64,000 nt of DNA from Pseudomonas batumici (GCF_000820515.1 NZ_JXDG01000021.1:1-64000); one strand, 5' to 3'. Shown: positions 25,971 through 34,489, counted from the first letter of the stretch. The notes: a model not told the origin generated them from the letters alone. A program made the numbers and translations.

Positions 25971-26663
25971 GATACGTCTGACGGGTCTTCCTTGCCCACG
26001 CCGCTCTATCCGCAAGCCCATAACCGCCTCAATCTCGTCAACAAAACAAGTATTTCCAGTCAGTTGACCGCGCTGTAGCGCTTCTCGAATCAATGTCAGC
26101 TCTTCAGATGAAACATTCTGGTTCACAAAGGTTCGATATTTAAGTCTCCGGTCCTCCAAGGTATGACCGAGAGCGTCAAAACAAGGGTCCGTGTCGAGCC
26201 AATTATCGCAAGCCTGCTCACTAAAACGTAATAGGTAACTTGACCAGGCATAATCTTCGGGTTGAGAAACCATTTTGGCCCGAACTGGATTTAGCTCGAT
26301 GTAACGACTGCATGCGAGCAGATAGCAATCCGACTGCACAAGGCTTGATTTGTAACGACCCTCCCATAACGTGCCGGAACACCCTTCAAGCTTATTGCGA
26401 TAGCGAGTCATTCGTGCAGCCAAAGCTTTCATCAACTGCCCTAGACCAGTAGTAGACTCATCGGGAGCTAGTAACAGATGCACATGATTAGTCATGAGAC
26501 AGTACGCGTAGACCTTGACCCCGAACACGTCCTTGAGCTCACGTAAATTGTACAAATAGCGCTGAAAATCACCAGCTTCCGCAAATACAGCCTGACGATT
26601 GTGCCCTCGCTGAACAATGTGATGAGGGTAGTTCGGTAAGACAACTCGTCCCATTCTTGGCAT
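25968..26663 (-). CDS. rayT: REP-associated tyrosine transposase (RAYT, Y1 family)
   Basis: A 231-residue IS200-like Y1 nuclease. The HUH motif is in CLMTNHVHLLLAPDE (His60, His62), and the helix SDCYLLACSRYIELNPVRAKMV carries the candidate nucleophile tyrosine, at position 114 or 121. These are the diagnostic RAYT motifs. Such proteins are single-copy domesticated transposases that cut REP-type hairpins on single strands. Both flanks carry clusters of AAATAAATCTGTCCCC repeats. The frame is open upstream through the repeats, but MPRMGRVVLPNYPHHIVQRG at 26663 is the conserved N-terminus. Confidence 0.93.
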   Translation of the reverse strand: MPRMGRVVLPNYPHHIVQRGHNRQAVFAEAGDFQRYLYNLRELKDVFGVKVYAYCLMTNHVHLLLAPDESTTGLGQLMKALAARMTRYRNKLEGCSGTLWEGRYKSSLVQSDCYLLACSRYIELNPVRAKMVSQPEDYAWSSYLLRFSEQACDNWLDTDPCFDALGHTLEDRRLKYRTFVNQNVSSEELTLIREALQRGQLTGNTCFVDEIEAVMGLRIERRGQGRPVRRI

Positions 26664-26704
26664 AAAACCTCCTTCCGTGGAGATATCAGCATAGCAAATG
26701 GAGG

Positions 26705-26840
26705 AAAAATAAATCTGTCCCCTTTTCTCGCTTTTCTCGTAAATAAATCTGTCCCCTTTTCTTTGTCCCCTTTTCTTTTTCTTTATAAATAAATCTGTCC
26801 CCTTTTCTATTCTTAATCTGTCCCATTTTTTCTTGTCCAT
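26705..26840. repeat. RAYT-associated repeat cluster, upstream side
   Basis: Three near-identical direct copies of AAATAAATCTGTCCCCTTTT lie at about 26707, 26741 and 26788. They are followed by degenerate TTTGTCCCCTTTTC and AATCTGTCCCATTTTT fragments. Copies on the far side of the transposase gene are mostly inverted. The array also creates a spurious open frame upstream of the transposase start. Confidence 0.82.
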
Positions 26841-26993
26841 TTTTTATAAAATTAGTTGCAAGCACTTGCAGGCTGTGCTTTAAAGAAGGGACCGCGAGTC
26901 GAGGAATTCGTGGTGTGCCCCTGGAAGGTGCGCTGGTCGAGTGAGGCGCAATGTCTCCAGGTTTTTTTTGCAAAACCTAAAAGGACTTTAGTT

Positions 26994-27560
26994 ATGACCC
27001 TGTCTCTTCAAAACATTAAACCTGAGCAGATCGATGCGCTCAAAAAGCAATCACAGGCTGCCTTTGACTCACAAATCAAGAGCCTGCGAGAGCTTTCCAA
27101 TACGAAGCCGGCGCTAGAAGAGGTCCTCCATCAGAACGTGCACCCGCAATCGTTGTGTGGATGCGGATGCCAGCAGTACATTTGCGGTTACTTCTCCTTC
27201 GAAGGTTGCGGTTGCGGTTGTTATCCTCAGACCGAAACCATCCAGATTACTGCGTCACCTGCCGATATCGGACCCAATGCTCCTCAGCAAGGAACAGCAG
27301 TGCGGTTCGTCGGCCAGGTGACAGGTACGGGCACCAATATCAACATTCCCAATATCTACCTGCAGGGCACGGTGCCTGATGCTGAGAACCTCATCGGCGT
27401 GTCGTTGTCGCTGCAATTGTCGATTAGTCCAGGTTCGCTCACCTTGTTCATTTCTGAAGGGCAGCGCTTGCTGACCGTAATGGTCCATCCATCGCAATAT
27501 GCCGCGAACATTAGTGGGCAGTTCTCCGGCAGTGGATACGGCATATTCCAGCTAGCGTAA
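26994..27560 (+). CDS. Unknown protein with Cys-rich CGCGC-type motifs and a beta-rich C-terminal domain
   Basis: A 188-residue protein I do not recognise. The N-terminal 60 residues are helical and charged (LQNIKPEQIDALKKQSQAAF, then KSLRELSNTKP). Next comes a Cys-rich stretch around residues 53-77 with two clusters, LCGCGCQ and EGCGCGCY. The last 100 residues alternate hydrophobic and polar residues with many Gly/Ser, suggesting a beta-barrel (RFVGQVTGTGTNINIPNIYL). There is no signal peptide. AAGGAC precedes the ATG. It is monocistronic with its own terminator. Metal binding by the Cys clusters is inference. Confidence 0.75.
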   Translation: MTLSLQNIKPEQIDALKKQSQAAFDSQIKSLRELSNTKPALEEVLHQNVHPQSLCGCGCQQYICGYFSFEGCGCGCYPQTETIQITASPADIGPNAPQQGTAVRFVGQVTGTGTNINIPNIYLQGTVPDAENLIGVSLSLQLSISPGSLTLFISEGQRLLTVMVHPSQYAANISGQFSGSGYGIFQLA

Positions 27561-27600
27561 TGTAGTCGAGCAGGAGTCATCAGCTCGACGCCAGGCAAGA

Positions 27601-27632
27601 AAGCCCTAGCCTTAAATGCTAGGGCTTTTTTT
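27601..27632 (+). terminator. Rho-independent terminator of the Cys-rich gene
   Basis: AAGCCCTAGC (27601-27610) pairs with GCTAGGGCTT (27618-27627) over a 7-nt loop, followed by a run of T. Confidence 0.92.
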
Positions 27633-27788
27633 GGTTTTTGTCCTGTCCTGAATAAGATGTCTAGCCCCAAAAGGGAACAAACTTGAATGGCACTTACTTA
27701 ACCTTCTTCGGATGTCCATTAAGTGTCGCGAGCACACAGGACCTTGTTTGCCTGACTCAACGCTCAAACTGTAGTGTCAGAGTGAACG

Positions 27789-28256
27789 CTATTTTTTTCT
27801 TGGATCGTCTGCGGGGTTGACGTAGTCAATCCCGGCTGGGCCGGGGCCCTCCACCTGAAGGATGACCTCTGCGCCTTTGCTTGCCCCAAAATGCCTCATG
27901 TGACCCTCGCCATAAATGCTTCCGGCCGGAAACTCATGCAATTTTGTCGCATCGAATTTATCCCCATAGCCGTGATACCACGTCCCCGAGATCACGGTGA
28001 CTGTGCGCTCGTCGGGATGAGTATGGGCGGGAATAATATAGTTCGGCGGGAGTTTTACTCGCACAATATATTGGCCAACGTTGGGGTCGCCCTGAAGGAC
28101 GGCGATTTTTGCACCCTTTGGTAAAGCAGGGTTATCGACCCACTTGATGTCCTTTGGGGTAACCATCATGTAAGCGCCAGGCTCAGCCCAACCCGTTGAC
28201 GCCCCAAGGCAACCCATCGCAAAGACAATAGATAACGCCGCGAGTTTGTTGTACAT
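27789..28256 (-). CDS. Secreted cupin-domain protein
   Basis: A 155-residue protein with a signal peptide (MYNKLAALSIVFAMGCLGASTGWA, cleavage before EPGAY). A single cupin domain follows: PPNYIIPAHTHPDERTVTVISGTWYHGYG supplies the H-x-H and Glu metal ligands, and FPAGSIYGEGHMRHFGASKG the second motif with His. It resembles extracellular ChrR-like/DUF4437 cupins. A strong GGAGAA ribosome-binding site supports the start at 28256 rather than the longer frame. The metal ligand set is visible; the reaction is not known. It is the last host gene before the prophage and reads away from it. Confidence 0.85.
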   Translation of the reverse strand: MYNKLAALSIVFAMGCLGASTGWAEPGAYMMVTPKDIKWVDNPALPKGAKIAVLQGDPNVGQYIVRVKLPPNYIIPAHTHPDERTVTVISGTWYHGYGDKFDATKLHEFPAGSIYGEGHMRHFGASKGAEVILQVEGPGPAGIDYVNPADDPRKK

Positions 28257-28447
28257 CGTATTCTCCTCAGAGCGGTTTGAACGAGGTCGGGCTATTGAGC
28301 ACGCAGGCATCGGCCTCCCAAGACTGTCTGCTTAACTGATCATAGTTGAAGACACACCGAAGCACTCGACACCGCTCACCCCTTTCAGCCATGCCCCCCC
28401 ATTCCTGATAAACTCCCCCTTTTGCCCCACCTATTCCAGAAACGCCA

Positions 28448-28525
28448 ATGCCCCTACTCACCGCCCCACCCGCCCCCCTCTCCCGGCGCTTCTCCGTCGC
28501 CCCGATGATGGATTGGAACACCTGA
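28448..28525 (+). pseudogene. dusA: 5' remnant of dusA left by prophage integration
   Basis: ATG at 28448 begins a 25-codon frame, [25 protein letters not shown], then stop. Residues [12 protein letters not shown] are identical to those encoded at 63677-63709 in the intact dusA start. The frame diverges from dusA immediately after the attL core. This is the original host start of the gene, cut off from its body by the 35-kb insertion. It may still be transcribed from the native dusA promoter into the prophage. Confidence 0.92.
28505..28517. other. attL core (13 bp)
   Basis: ATGATGGATTGGA is identical to 63698-63710 at the other prophage end. It encodes MMDW of DusA. Identity is broken just outside the core, although GCxCCx before it is also shared. 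Confidence 0.85.
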
Positions 28526-29449
28526 TTCTACAGGCCATGTAATACGTGCCTTTCAGCGCACATCAGAAACCCTCTTACCACTTTCGTACCACCGGCCGGC
28601 GAAACAAACTTCCCAACTGGGCCAGCAGGGCCCGACGCGTCTTCCTGTAGCGATTGTCTGTCGCTCCAATCCCGACACTATCTACACACCTCCCCAGCAC
28701 CTGATATCGCCCCAACAAATCATCACGGTCGATAACTGCCGCTCGTATGCGCACACCTGCACATAGGGGAACCTGAGACCTAAAATTTTCTGGGCTAAAA
28801 AAAAGAGTAACATCAGTAATCTTGGCTTAAAAAGCCTCTCAACCCTTTGAAAATCAATGGGTTTATCTTTCGAGCAAAAGGTAATCTTTAAGTAATATTG
28901 AAGTAATCTGATTACCCTTTATAAATGCAACTCCATATCTTTATAAAACCCTTTAAAATCAATAGCTTGAGAAATAATTACCTTTTCAATTACTTCTCTA
29001 TTACTCCTTTTTGTAATCTCAAACCCCACGGAATACGTGGCCTCCAGCCCATTTACTGGAGCTGGTTACTGAAATTACTCTTTCTCAGACCTCCCCCCTC
29101 CGTTCACAGCAGAGCCTCCAGCCCTTCCCCGAAATACCACCCACCGTGCAGGGTTCCGCAGGCTTCTGCCCACCCCACAACGCCGAGGAGGCCCCCAGCC
29201 TGAGCCGCCCCGAGGTACCTGCAGGTGCGCAGAAAAAACGACCCATTTAGCCCGCAGGCGAGGTGGGGGGACGACGGCGCGCGCCAGGTTGAAAGAAGCC
29301 ACCACCAGTGGCGGCGCACCAAATCAGTGCATTTCAAGAAGCGCCCACGCCTAACGTTTTTTTGCGTCCACAAAGCACACAACCTGTCCCTCGTCGCCGA
29401 GTTCGTGGTACTAGTCGATCAACAAAGGAACCTGTAATAGGGAGAGGGT
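28526..29449. other. Gene-free left end of the prophage
   Basis: No convincing gene in 924 bases. The segment 28860-29030 is AT-rich and dense in GTAATC/GATTAC words, for example GGTAATC at 28880 and GATTACC at 28911, possible protein-binding sites. The segment 29090-29300 is GC-rich with short palindromes (CCTGCAGG at 29217, GGCGCGCGCC at 29277). GAGACCTAAAA at 28775 recurs at 63569 near the other end. A structured RNA or integrase arm sites are possible, not shown. Confidence 0.5.
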
Positions 29450-30199
29450 ATGAGCAGGATATTTTTCAACATCAAAGTGTGCGGAAAGGAAGAGCATCGC
29501 GACGGATTTCTTGATGGCAATCTATTCATGAACCCGCTTGGGTTCTTCAGACAGTACGAGGAAGACGAGGCAGCAAACATCGGGGATCGTCACGAGGCGA
29601 CTGTCACGCTCCTCCAGCCGGGCCAATTCACAATGACAATTAACGACTATACAATCCCGGCGGAGGACTTTGCTGAAGCGTCAGTTATCCAGTACAACGG
29701 CTACAACACTTTGAACTTGCTCTGCCTCTACGCAGTGCATGAGCAAGGGCACTCCTTCGGCTCGGAGGAGGATTTCGAGAGCTTTGTTGAAGCTCAAATG
29801 TTGAAGCCGGAGGTCGACGGACTCGGGGACTATGCCGCTGTTGTGGTCAATACCAAGGCCTTTCAAGAAAGAGTATTTCAGGCCATACGACGAGAGGGCT
29901 TCAAAGCTAAGGTCTCCCTCGTGGACTACTACGACCCCACTACATTCAACGGCACATTTGATACTGACCGGGCAGTATTCAATAAGCGTGACACGTATTC
30001 CCATCAGAGGGAGTACAGGGTTGCGCTTGACCGAGGAGTGGAGGGTGAGATCCCCTACACTCTCGAGGTTGGGTCACTGCACGACATCTGCGTGGGATGC
30101 CATACATCGGAGGTCAACGAATTAATCCGTACGTACCTTTACCAGATGAAGGCCCAAGGGATTTTCGGCATATTGACTGAAAAACACATCACCAAGTGA
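29450..30199 (+). CDS. Unknown prophage accessory protein (249 aa)
   Basis: I do not recognise a named family. The protein is soluble and acidic, with no signal peptide or membrane segment. Notable stretches are GNLFMNPLGFFRQYEEDEAANIGDRHEA near residues 24-52, GDYAAVVVNTKAFQERVFQAIRREGF in the middle, and FNKRDTYSHQREYRVALD near residue 178, whose dense R/K/H/E/Y content looks like a conserved site. A strong GGAGAGGG precedes the ATG. It lies with the next gene between attL and a cos-like site, the place where P2 carries tin and old. An exclusion or anti-phage role is inference from position only. Confidence 0.7.
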   Translation: MSRIFFNIKVCGKEEHRDGFLDGNLFMNPLGFFRQYEEDEAANIGDRHEATVTLLQPGQFTMTINDYTIPAEDFAEASVIQYNGYNTLNLLCLYAVHEQGHSFGSEEDFESFVEAQMLKPEVDGLGDYAAVVVNTKAFQERVFQAIRREGFKAKVSLVDYYDPTTFNGTFDTDRAVFNKRDTYSHQREYRVALDRGVEGEIPYTLEVGSLHDICVGCHTSEVNELIRTYLYQMKAQGIFGILTEKHITK

Positions 30200-30243
30200 T
30201 AGCATTTAGCCCCCAGACGATATCACTAACAAGGAGTAGGAGA

Positions 30244-30681
30244 ATGGAACTGTATGATGACGCTCACACAGCAGTTAACGACTTTTCAGTCTTTCAAGGG
30301 AGATTTTTGAAAGTCAGGAACGGTTTTGAAGATTTTTTTGCAAACTTCAATCCTGAGAAGCTAAACATTCGTGGTATTTCAGCCGAATTGGATACTGTGG
30401 CAGGAACCTGTGTGTTCAATGCTTATGGCAGAAAATTCATGGCAACACTTACGCCACTTTTAATTAACAAAACACCATACGGAAACATTGAGTTTTTAGA
30501 AGTTATTGAAAAGAAACGAATTTCAATCGAAAGATTTCTTATTACTTATCAACAAAATATAACGACGCTCGCAGGCGAAACACTTATGCCTGCAAGCGAT
30601 TTTAGTAATGTTCAAACTTGCTACATTCTTAACCTTCTCAATCGCGGACTCAGTCGCCCGATTACCTCAGCGGACTACTGA
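30244..30681 (+). CDS. Unknown prophage accessory protein (145 aa), partner of the preceding gene
   Basis: A 145-residue soluble protein from ATG 30244, which has AAGGAGTAGGAG upstream. It is AT-rich relative to the phage (RFLITYQQNITTLAGETL, FLEVIEKKRISIERF), unlike the GC-rich structural genes, pointing to recent acquisition. I cannot assign a family. The gap to the 249-residue gene is only 44 bases, so they probably form a two-gene unit. The DNA methylase gene converges on it from the other side. Confidence 0.65.
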   Translation: MELYDDAHTAVNDFSVFQGRFLKVRNGFEDFFANFNPEKLNIRGISAELDTVAGTCVFNAYGRKFMATLTPLLINKTPYGNIEFLEVIEKKRISIERFLITYQQNITTLAGETLMPASDFSNVQTCYILNLLNRGLSRPITSADY

Positions 30682-30728
30682 GGCAATTCAGCAGGTGGCT
30701 CAGCTTATGAGCTACCTGCCACCCGTTT

Positions 30729-31523
30729 CTAAAACAGTCCTCCGAGCGCCGCCGGCTCCCAGTTCATGATCACCAGTTCCCCGCTGACTTCAGCCTTCCC
30801 CTGCCGCTGGTTCGCCGTGCTGTAACGGATATCCACCGTTTCGAAGTGGAAGCCCTCAAACACCCTTCGAATATCTGGATGATCGTTGATGCTAACCATC
30901 ACCTTGCCCTTACATCGTCGCATGAAGTCGGCCATGCGTTCGTAGTTCTCAAACGGGAAGTCCACGCCATACCCAGCGGTCTGCCAGTAAGGCGGGTCCA
31001 TGTAGTGGAAGGTGTGCGGCCGGTCGTAGCGTTCCGCGCATTCAAGCCAAGCCAGGTTTTCCACGTAGGTGCCGGACAGACGCTGCCAAGCCGCTGACAG
31101 ATTTTCCTCAATCCGCAGCAGGTTGATGGCGGGACCAGTTGTCGCCGTGCCGAACGTCTGGCCGCTGACCTTCCCCGCGAACGCATGATGTTGCAGATAG
31201 AAAAACCTGGCGGCGCGTTGGATATCGGTCAGCGTTTCCGGCCGGGTCATCTTCTGCCATTCGAATACCTGCCGGGAGCTGATCGCCCATTTGAACTGGC
31301 GCACGAACTCTTCAAGGTGGTTCTGGACCACGCGGTATAACGTCACCAGATCGCCGTTAATGTCATTGAGCACTTCAACAGGTGCAGCCTGTGGGCGCAT
31401 GAAGTACAGCGCGGCCCCACCGGCAAAGACTTCGACGTAGCATTCATGGGGTGGAAACAGCGGGATAAGACGATCAGCCAGGCGACGCTTGCCGCCCATC
31501 CACGGAATTATTGGTGTGCTCAT
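30729..31523 (-). CDS. DNA adenine methylase (D12 class, Dam-like)
   Basis: A 264-residue N6-adenine methyltransferase. The SAM site is VEVFAGGAALYF at residues 30-41, preceded by PWMGGKRRL, and the catalytic DPPY is at 176-179 (HYMDPPYW). The order (SAM motif, then DPPY) is alpha class, as in Dam. AAGGATCAC precedes ATG 31523, which is preferred over the 29-codon longer frame. It sits just outside the portal gene. It may protect phage DNA from host restriction; the target sequence is unknown. Confidence 0.92.
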   Translation of the reverse strand: MSTPIIPWMGGKRRLADRLIPLFPPHECYVEVFAGGAALYFMRPQAAPVEVLNDINGDLVTLYRVVQNHLEEFVRQFKWAISSRQVFEWQKMTRPETLTDIQRAARFFYLQHHAFAGKVSGQTFGTATTGPAINLLRIEENLSAAWQRLSGTYVENLAWLECAERYDRPHTFHYMDPPYWQTAGYGVDFPFENYERMADFMRRCKGKVMVSINDHPDIRRVFEGFHFETVDIRYSTANQRQGKAEVSGELVIMNWEPAALGGLF

Positions 31524-31581
31524 AAGTGATCCTTGTTTCAAAAATTGGATTCGCTTAGGCTTCGCACCCCCTGCGCAGTGG

Positions 31582-31603
31582 GGCGAGGCCTTGGTTGGAG
31601 CAC
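31582..31603. other. Candidate cos (packaging) site
   Basis: The segment begins GGCGAGGC and ends GGAGCAC. I recall the P2-type cos overhang as beginning GGCGAGGC and ending AAAGCAC, with 19 bases. The position, 77 bases downstream of the portal gene's end, is exactly where P2 cos lies. The spacer differs in length by about three bases, so the exact cut is uncertain. Confidence 0.45.
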
Positions 31604-31679
31604 TCGGCACGTTCGAGTGATTCAGCGTCGAGCGGGTGTTAGCGCACCAGCTCGTCGCCTCGTTTACTGCGCGGGGGTA

Positions 31680-32732
31680 CTACTTTCCCCCCGTTGGAAG
31701 CTCAAATTCCTTGAAGCCGACAACCTCTTCACCCAGCCACTCGTTGACCTGAGCCAGCCTCGCCTGCAACGGCTCCAGCTCGTTGACCGCCCAAACCTCA
31801 GCAGCCTCCCGCAACGATCCAAAACCGCCCGCGTTCTGCGGCACGATGCCCATCAACTGCGGCGGAATACGCAAAGCCGCAAGCAGGTCGTCGCGGCTAA
31901 TGTTCTTGATCGAGCTGAATTCGTCCTTGGCAGCAACCTCACTCACCGGAATGAGCTGAATTCCATCCTTCTTCCCGGCGGGCGCGTACACGAACAGGTT
32001 GCGAAAGTTGCCAGGCCCTTTGGAGTTCTTCAGCGCGGTGCGCAGTGAGTCGATGTCCTCTTCTTTCTGCGCCGCATCGGTCATGTAGAGGATGAAACCG
32101 GCGTGACTGCCGTTGTTGTAGTACTTGCGACGGAACAGGGTGGCGCTCTCGTTGAGCAGAGCGCTTTGTAGTGCTGCGAGCCACTCCGGCAGGCCGTAAA
32201 TTTCCTGATTGATATCGGCTTCACGCAGGTGACAGATCGAGCCTGGCGCAAACTCGTGCTCATCCTTCCAACCACGTACCTGGTAATAGGTCTCCAAGTC
32301 GACACCTCGGCGCATGTACTTCGCCAGCGGCGGCAGCAGGCCCAGGGTATTGCGAAGCATGTTGTTGCGTTTTTCCAGATAGCAATTGCCGCACCAGAGC
32401 CAGTCCAGGGCGAACTGCTCAAATGCCTGCCGACTCAACAGCCGATGGGGAACGAACGTGCGGGCAAGCATGTTGCGCTTGAAGTTCAACCCGGACTGTA
32501 GGTACACACTGGCCCGTGTCGTCTTGGCCAATCCGTCCATAGACATGGGTGTCTCAAACCAACGCCCATTGGCCCAACACTCCAGGTAGTCAAGGATCTC
32601 CCGGCCATCGAGGACTGGCGTGGGGTCACCAAAAGTGAACGCCTCAACAGGTCCAGATTCAGGCGGCAGCAGATCGCCCTCAATGGGGGCAGGGGCGTTG
32701 GCCATGTGGTTTCCGCGCTTACGCTTGCTCAT
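31680..32732 (-). CDS. Q: Phage portal protein (P2 gpQ family)
   Basis: A 350-residue portal vertex subunit. PBSX/P2 portal signatures include AFEQFALDWLWCGNCYLEKRNN, ICHLREADINQEIYGLPEWLAALQSALLNESATLFRRKYYNNGSHAGFILYMTD in pattern, and PPQLMGIVPQNAGGFGSLREAAEVW. A dodecameric ring of it forms the DNA entry channel. ATG 32732 is chosen (MSKRKRGNHMAN), and it overlaps the terminase stop as ATGA. Minus-strand orientation opposite to O-N-M matches P2. The coding size is standard. Confidence 0.95.
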   Translation of the reverse strand: MSKRKRGNHMANAPAPIEGDLLPPESGPVEAFTFGDPTPVLDGREILDYLECWANGRWFETPMSMDGLAKTTRASVYLQSGLNFKRNMLARTFVPHRLLSRQAFEQFALDWLWCGNCYLEKRNNMLRNTLGLLPPLAKYMRRGVDLETYYQVRGWKDEHEFAPGSICHLREADINQEIYGLPEWLAALQSALLNESATLFRRKYYNNGSHAGFILYMTDAAQKEEDIDSLRTALKNSKGPGNFRNLFVYAPAGKKDGIQLIPVSEVAAKDEFSSIKNISRDDLLAALRIPPQLMGIVPQNAGGFGSLREAAEVWAVNELEPLQARLAQVNEWLGEEVVGFKEFELPTGGK

Positions 32733-34489
32733 CAATAGGACTCCATAAATCCGGTATTGGCCGTGGTCTGCCCTTCGAGGGGTTCGTTGTGCAGCGCGTG
32801 GAACGTCGCCCACGCCAAATCGGCATGGCCGGTCTCGTCGGTGCGACCGGCGGTGTAAGTGAACTGGCGCCCGGAGGCGGTGACTGTTTTGCGGATCGCC
32901 ATCAGCGACTGCGCCATGTCGATCCAGCCGGCGTCGAACTCCAGGCGACCGTTTTTGATGACGTCGTAGGCCTTCAGCACCAATTTTGTTTTGACTTCGG
33001 GCGAATAGCTGAAGGTGGTGATGTTCGGGAAAAACTGCTTCACCAGCTGGGCCACGCCAGATCCCATGCCAGTGATGTCAATCCCGATGTAGGTCACCCA
33101 ATAGCGCCTGGTGATCTGGCGAATGGCCTCGGCCTGAGCGGCGAAGTCCATACCACGGAACTGGAAGCGCTCAAGGATCCGGAACTTGCCTCCGGGCACC
33201 AACGGCGGGGCGATCACCACGAGACCTGCACTATCACCACTCTCGGCAGGGTCGTAGCCAACCCAGACCTGTCGATCGCCAAACGGCCGCGCGGCAAACG
33301 GCTTGTAGTCCTGGGCCCAAAGATCCCAACTGTCGACCATGCAGGGCTGCAACATGGCCAGCGGGAAAATGCTGGCCCCGTCGTCAACGAACTGGCACAT
33401 CAGCAGGTTCTGGAAGGCCTCGGCATCGTATTCCTGACGCAGCTCGTCGAGGTCAAACAGATCGCAGCCACGATCTTCCGCGTCCAGAATGGTGACGATC
33501 TGCCGCCAGACCCGATCCTCACACAGCCGCCCCTGTTGCAGCGCGTTGTGGGAAACGTCGATTTTGACCCGCTGCGCCGCCGGCTTGCCCTTGTTGAAAC
33601 GCTCACCAGTCCAGAACGTATAGGCCTCGTGCGCCATGCTGGAGGGCGTCGAAAAGTAGGTCCGGCGATACTGTTTCTGCATCGCCATGCCGCTGGCTAC
33701 CTTGTTCAGCTCCTTGAACTTGAACGTCCAGAAGAACTCGTCAAAGTAGAAATTCCCGTGATAGCCCTGGGCCGTGCGGGCGTTGGTGCCCAGGAAGTGC
33801 AGTTCCGCACCATTCCCCAGAATGATCGGGTCGCCCGTCAACTCGACACCGACCACCTCGCGAGCAAAGGCCTGGATGTAAGCCTTGAAGATATGCGCCT
33901 GATTTTTCGATGCCGACAGGAAAATCTGATTACGCCCGGTGGTCAGCGCATCAATCAACGCCTCCCGAGCGAAATAGAACGTCGCACCGATCTGCCGAGA
34001 CTTGAGGATTGCACGGGTGCGCTGATTGCCCGCTTTGTACCAGTCCAGCTGATAACCGAAACAGCCGTCGATGAAAGCCTCAGTCAGCTTTTCAATATGC
34101 TCTTCGTCGAACTCGTTGCGTTTCGGCGCCTTCTTCGGCCCCTCATTACGCTTGGCCAGGTTCGGATTCAGCTCGGTTTCGGTACCGCCATCGTTGAAGC
34201 GCTGAATGCGAGCCTGCCGCTCCAGCTGCCGGTGCAGCAGGTCAATTTCCTTGTAGTCCGATCCTGACTTGGGGTCTTTGAGGATCAGTTGTACCAAGCG
34301 GGCTTCAGTCGCGGCCTGGATACGCTCCAGCGGTGTAGCCCGGTCCCACTCGTCGCGGGCCTTCCAACTGTGCAGTGTCTTTTCCTTCTCCCCGATCAGC
34401 TCGGCGATCTCGCACACGCGATACCCCTGCCAGTACAGGTGCTTGGCATGGCGGCGGTGATCGGTGGGCAAATCGACGATGGCATTCAT
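32732..34489 (-). CDS. P: Terminase large subunit, ATPase/nuclease (P2 gpP family)
   Basis: A 585-residue packaging motor. An N-terminal helix-turn-helix-like domain (RHAKHLYWQGYRVCEIAELIGEKEKTLHSW) is followed by the ATPase, with ILKSRQIGATFYFAREAL as the deviant Walker A and GNFYFDEFFW as Walker B. The C-terminal RNase H-like nuclease carries VGYDPAESGDSAGL and YIGIDITGMGSG acidic residues. It cuts and pumps concatemeric DNA with gpM. It is transcribed divergently from the capsid operon, sharing the late dyad at 34536. Confidence 0.96.
   Translation of the reverse strand: MNAIVDLPTDHRRHAKHLYWQGYRVCEIAELIGEKEKTLHSWKARDEWDRATPLERIQAATEARLVQLILKDPKSGSDYKEIDLLHRQLERQARIQRFNDGGTETELNPNLAKRNEGPKKAPKRNEFDEEHIEKLTEAFIDGCFGYQLDWYKAGNQRTRAILKSRQIGATFYFAREALIDALTTGRNQIFLSASKNQAHIFKAYIQAFAREVVGVELTGDPIILGNGAELHFLGTNARTAQGYHGNFYFDEFFWTFKFKELNKVASGMAMQKQYRRTYFSTPSSMAHEAYTFWTGERFNKGKPAAQRVKIDVSHNALQQGRLCEDRVWRQIVTILDAEDRGCDLFDLDELRQEYDAEAFQNLLMCQFVDDGASIFPLAMLQPCMVDSWDLWAQDYKPFAARPFGDRQVWVGYDPAESGDSAGLVVIAPPLVPGGKFRILERFQFRGMDFAAQAEAIRQITRRYWVTYIGIDITGMGSGVAQLVKQFFPNITTFSYSPEVKTKLVLKAYDVIKNGRLEFDAGWIDMAQSLMAIRKTVTASGRQFTYTAGRTDETGHADLAWATFHALHNEPLEGQTTANTGFMESY

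Noticed and set aside
26705..26840. Possible CRISPR array
   Set aside because: Units are about 20 bases with irregular 14-27 base spacing and no distinct spacers; they are RAYT-associated repeats.
28267..28521. A minus-strand 84-codon frame over the dusA remnant
   Set aside because: It is the complement of the remnant and cupin promoter region; no ribosome-binding site or domain.
29104..29382. A 92-codon minus-strand frame in the left end
   Set aside because: Unusual Trp/Gly-rich composition, no ribosome-binding site; more likely noncoding or structured RNA.
29090..30681. A retron (ncRNA plus reverse transcriptase)
   Set aside because: Neither nearby protein has reverse-transcriptase motifs such as YADD.
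32789..34267. A 492-codon plus-strand open frame
   Set aside because: Antisense to the terminase gene, which has clear ATPase and nuclease motifs.
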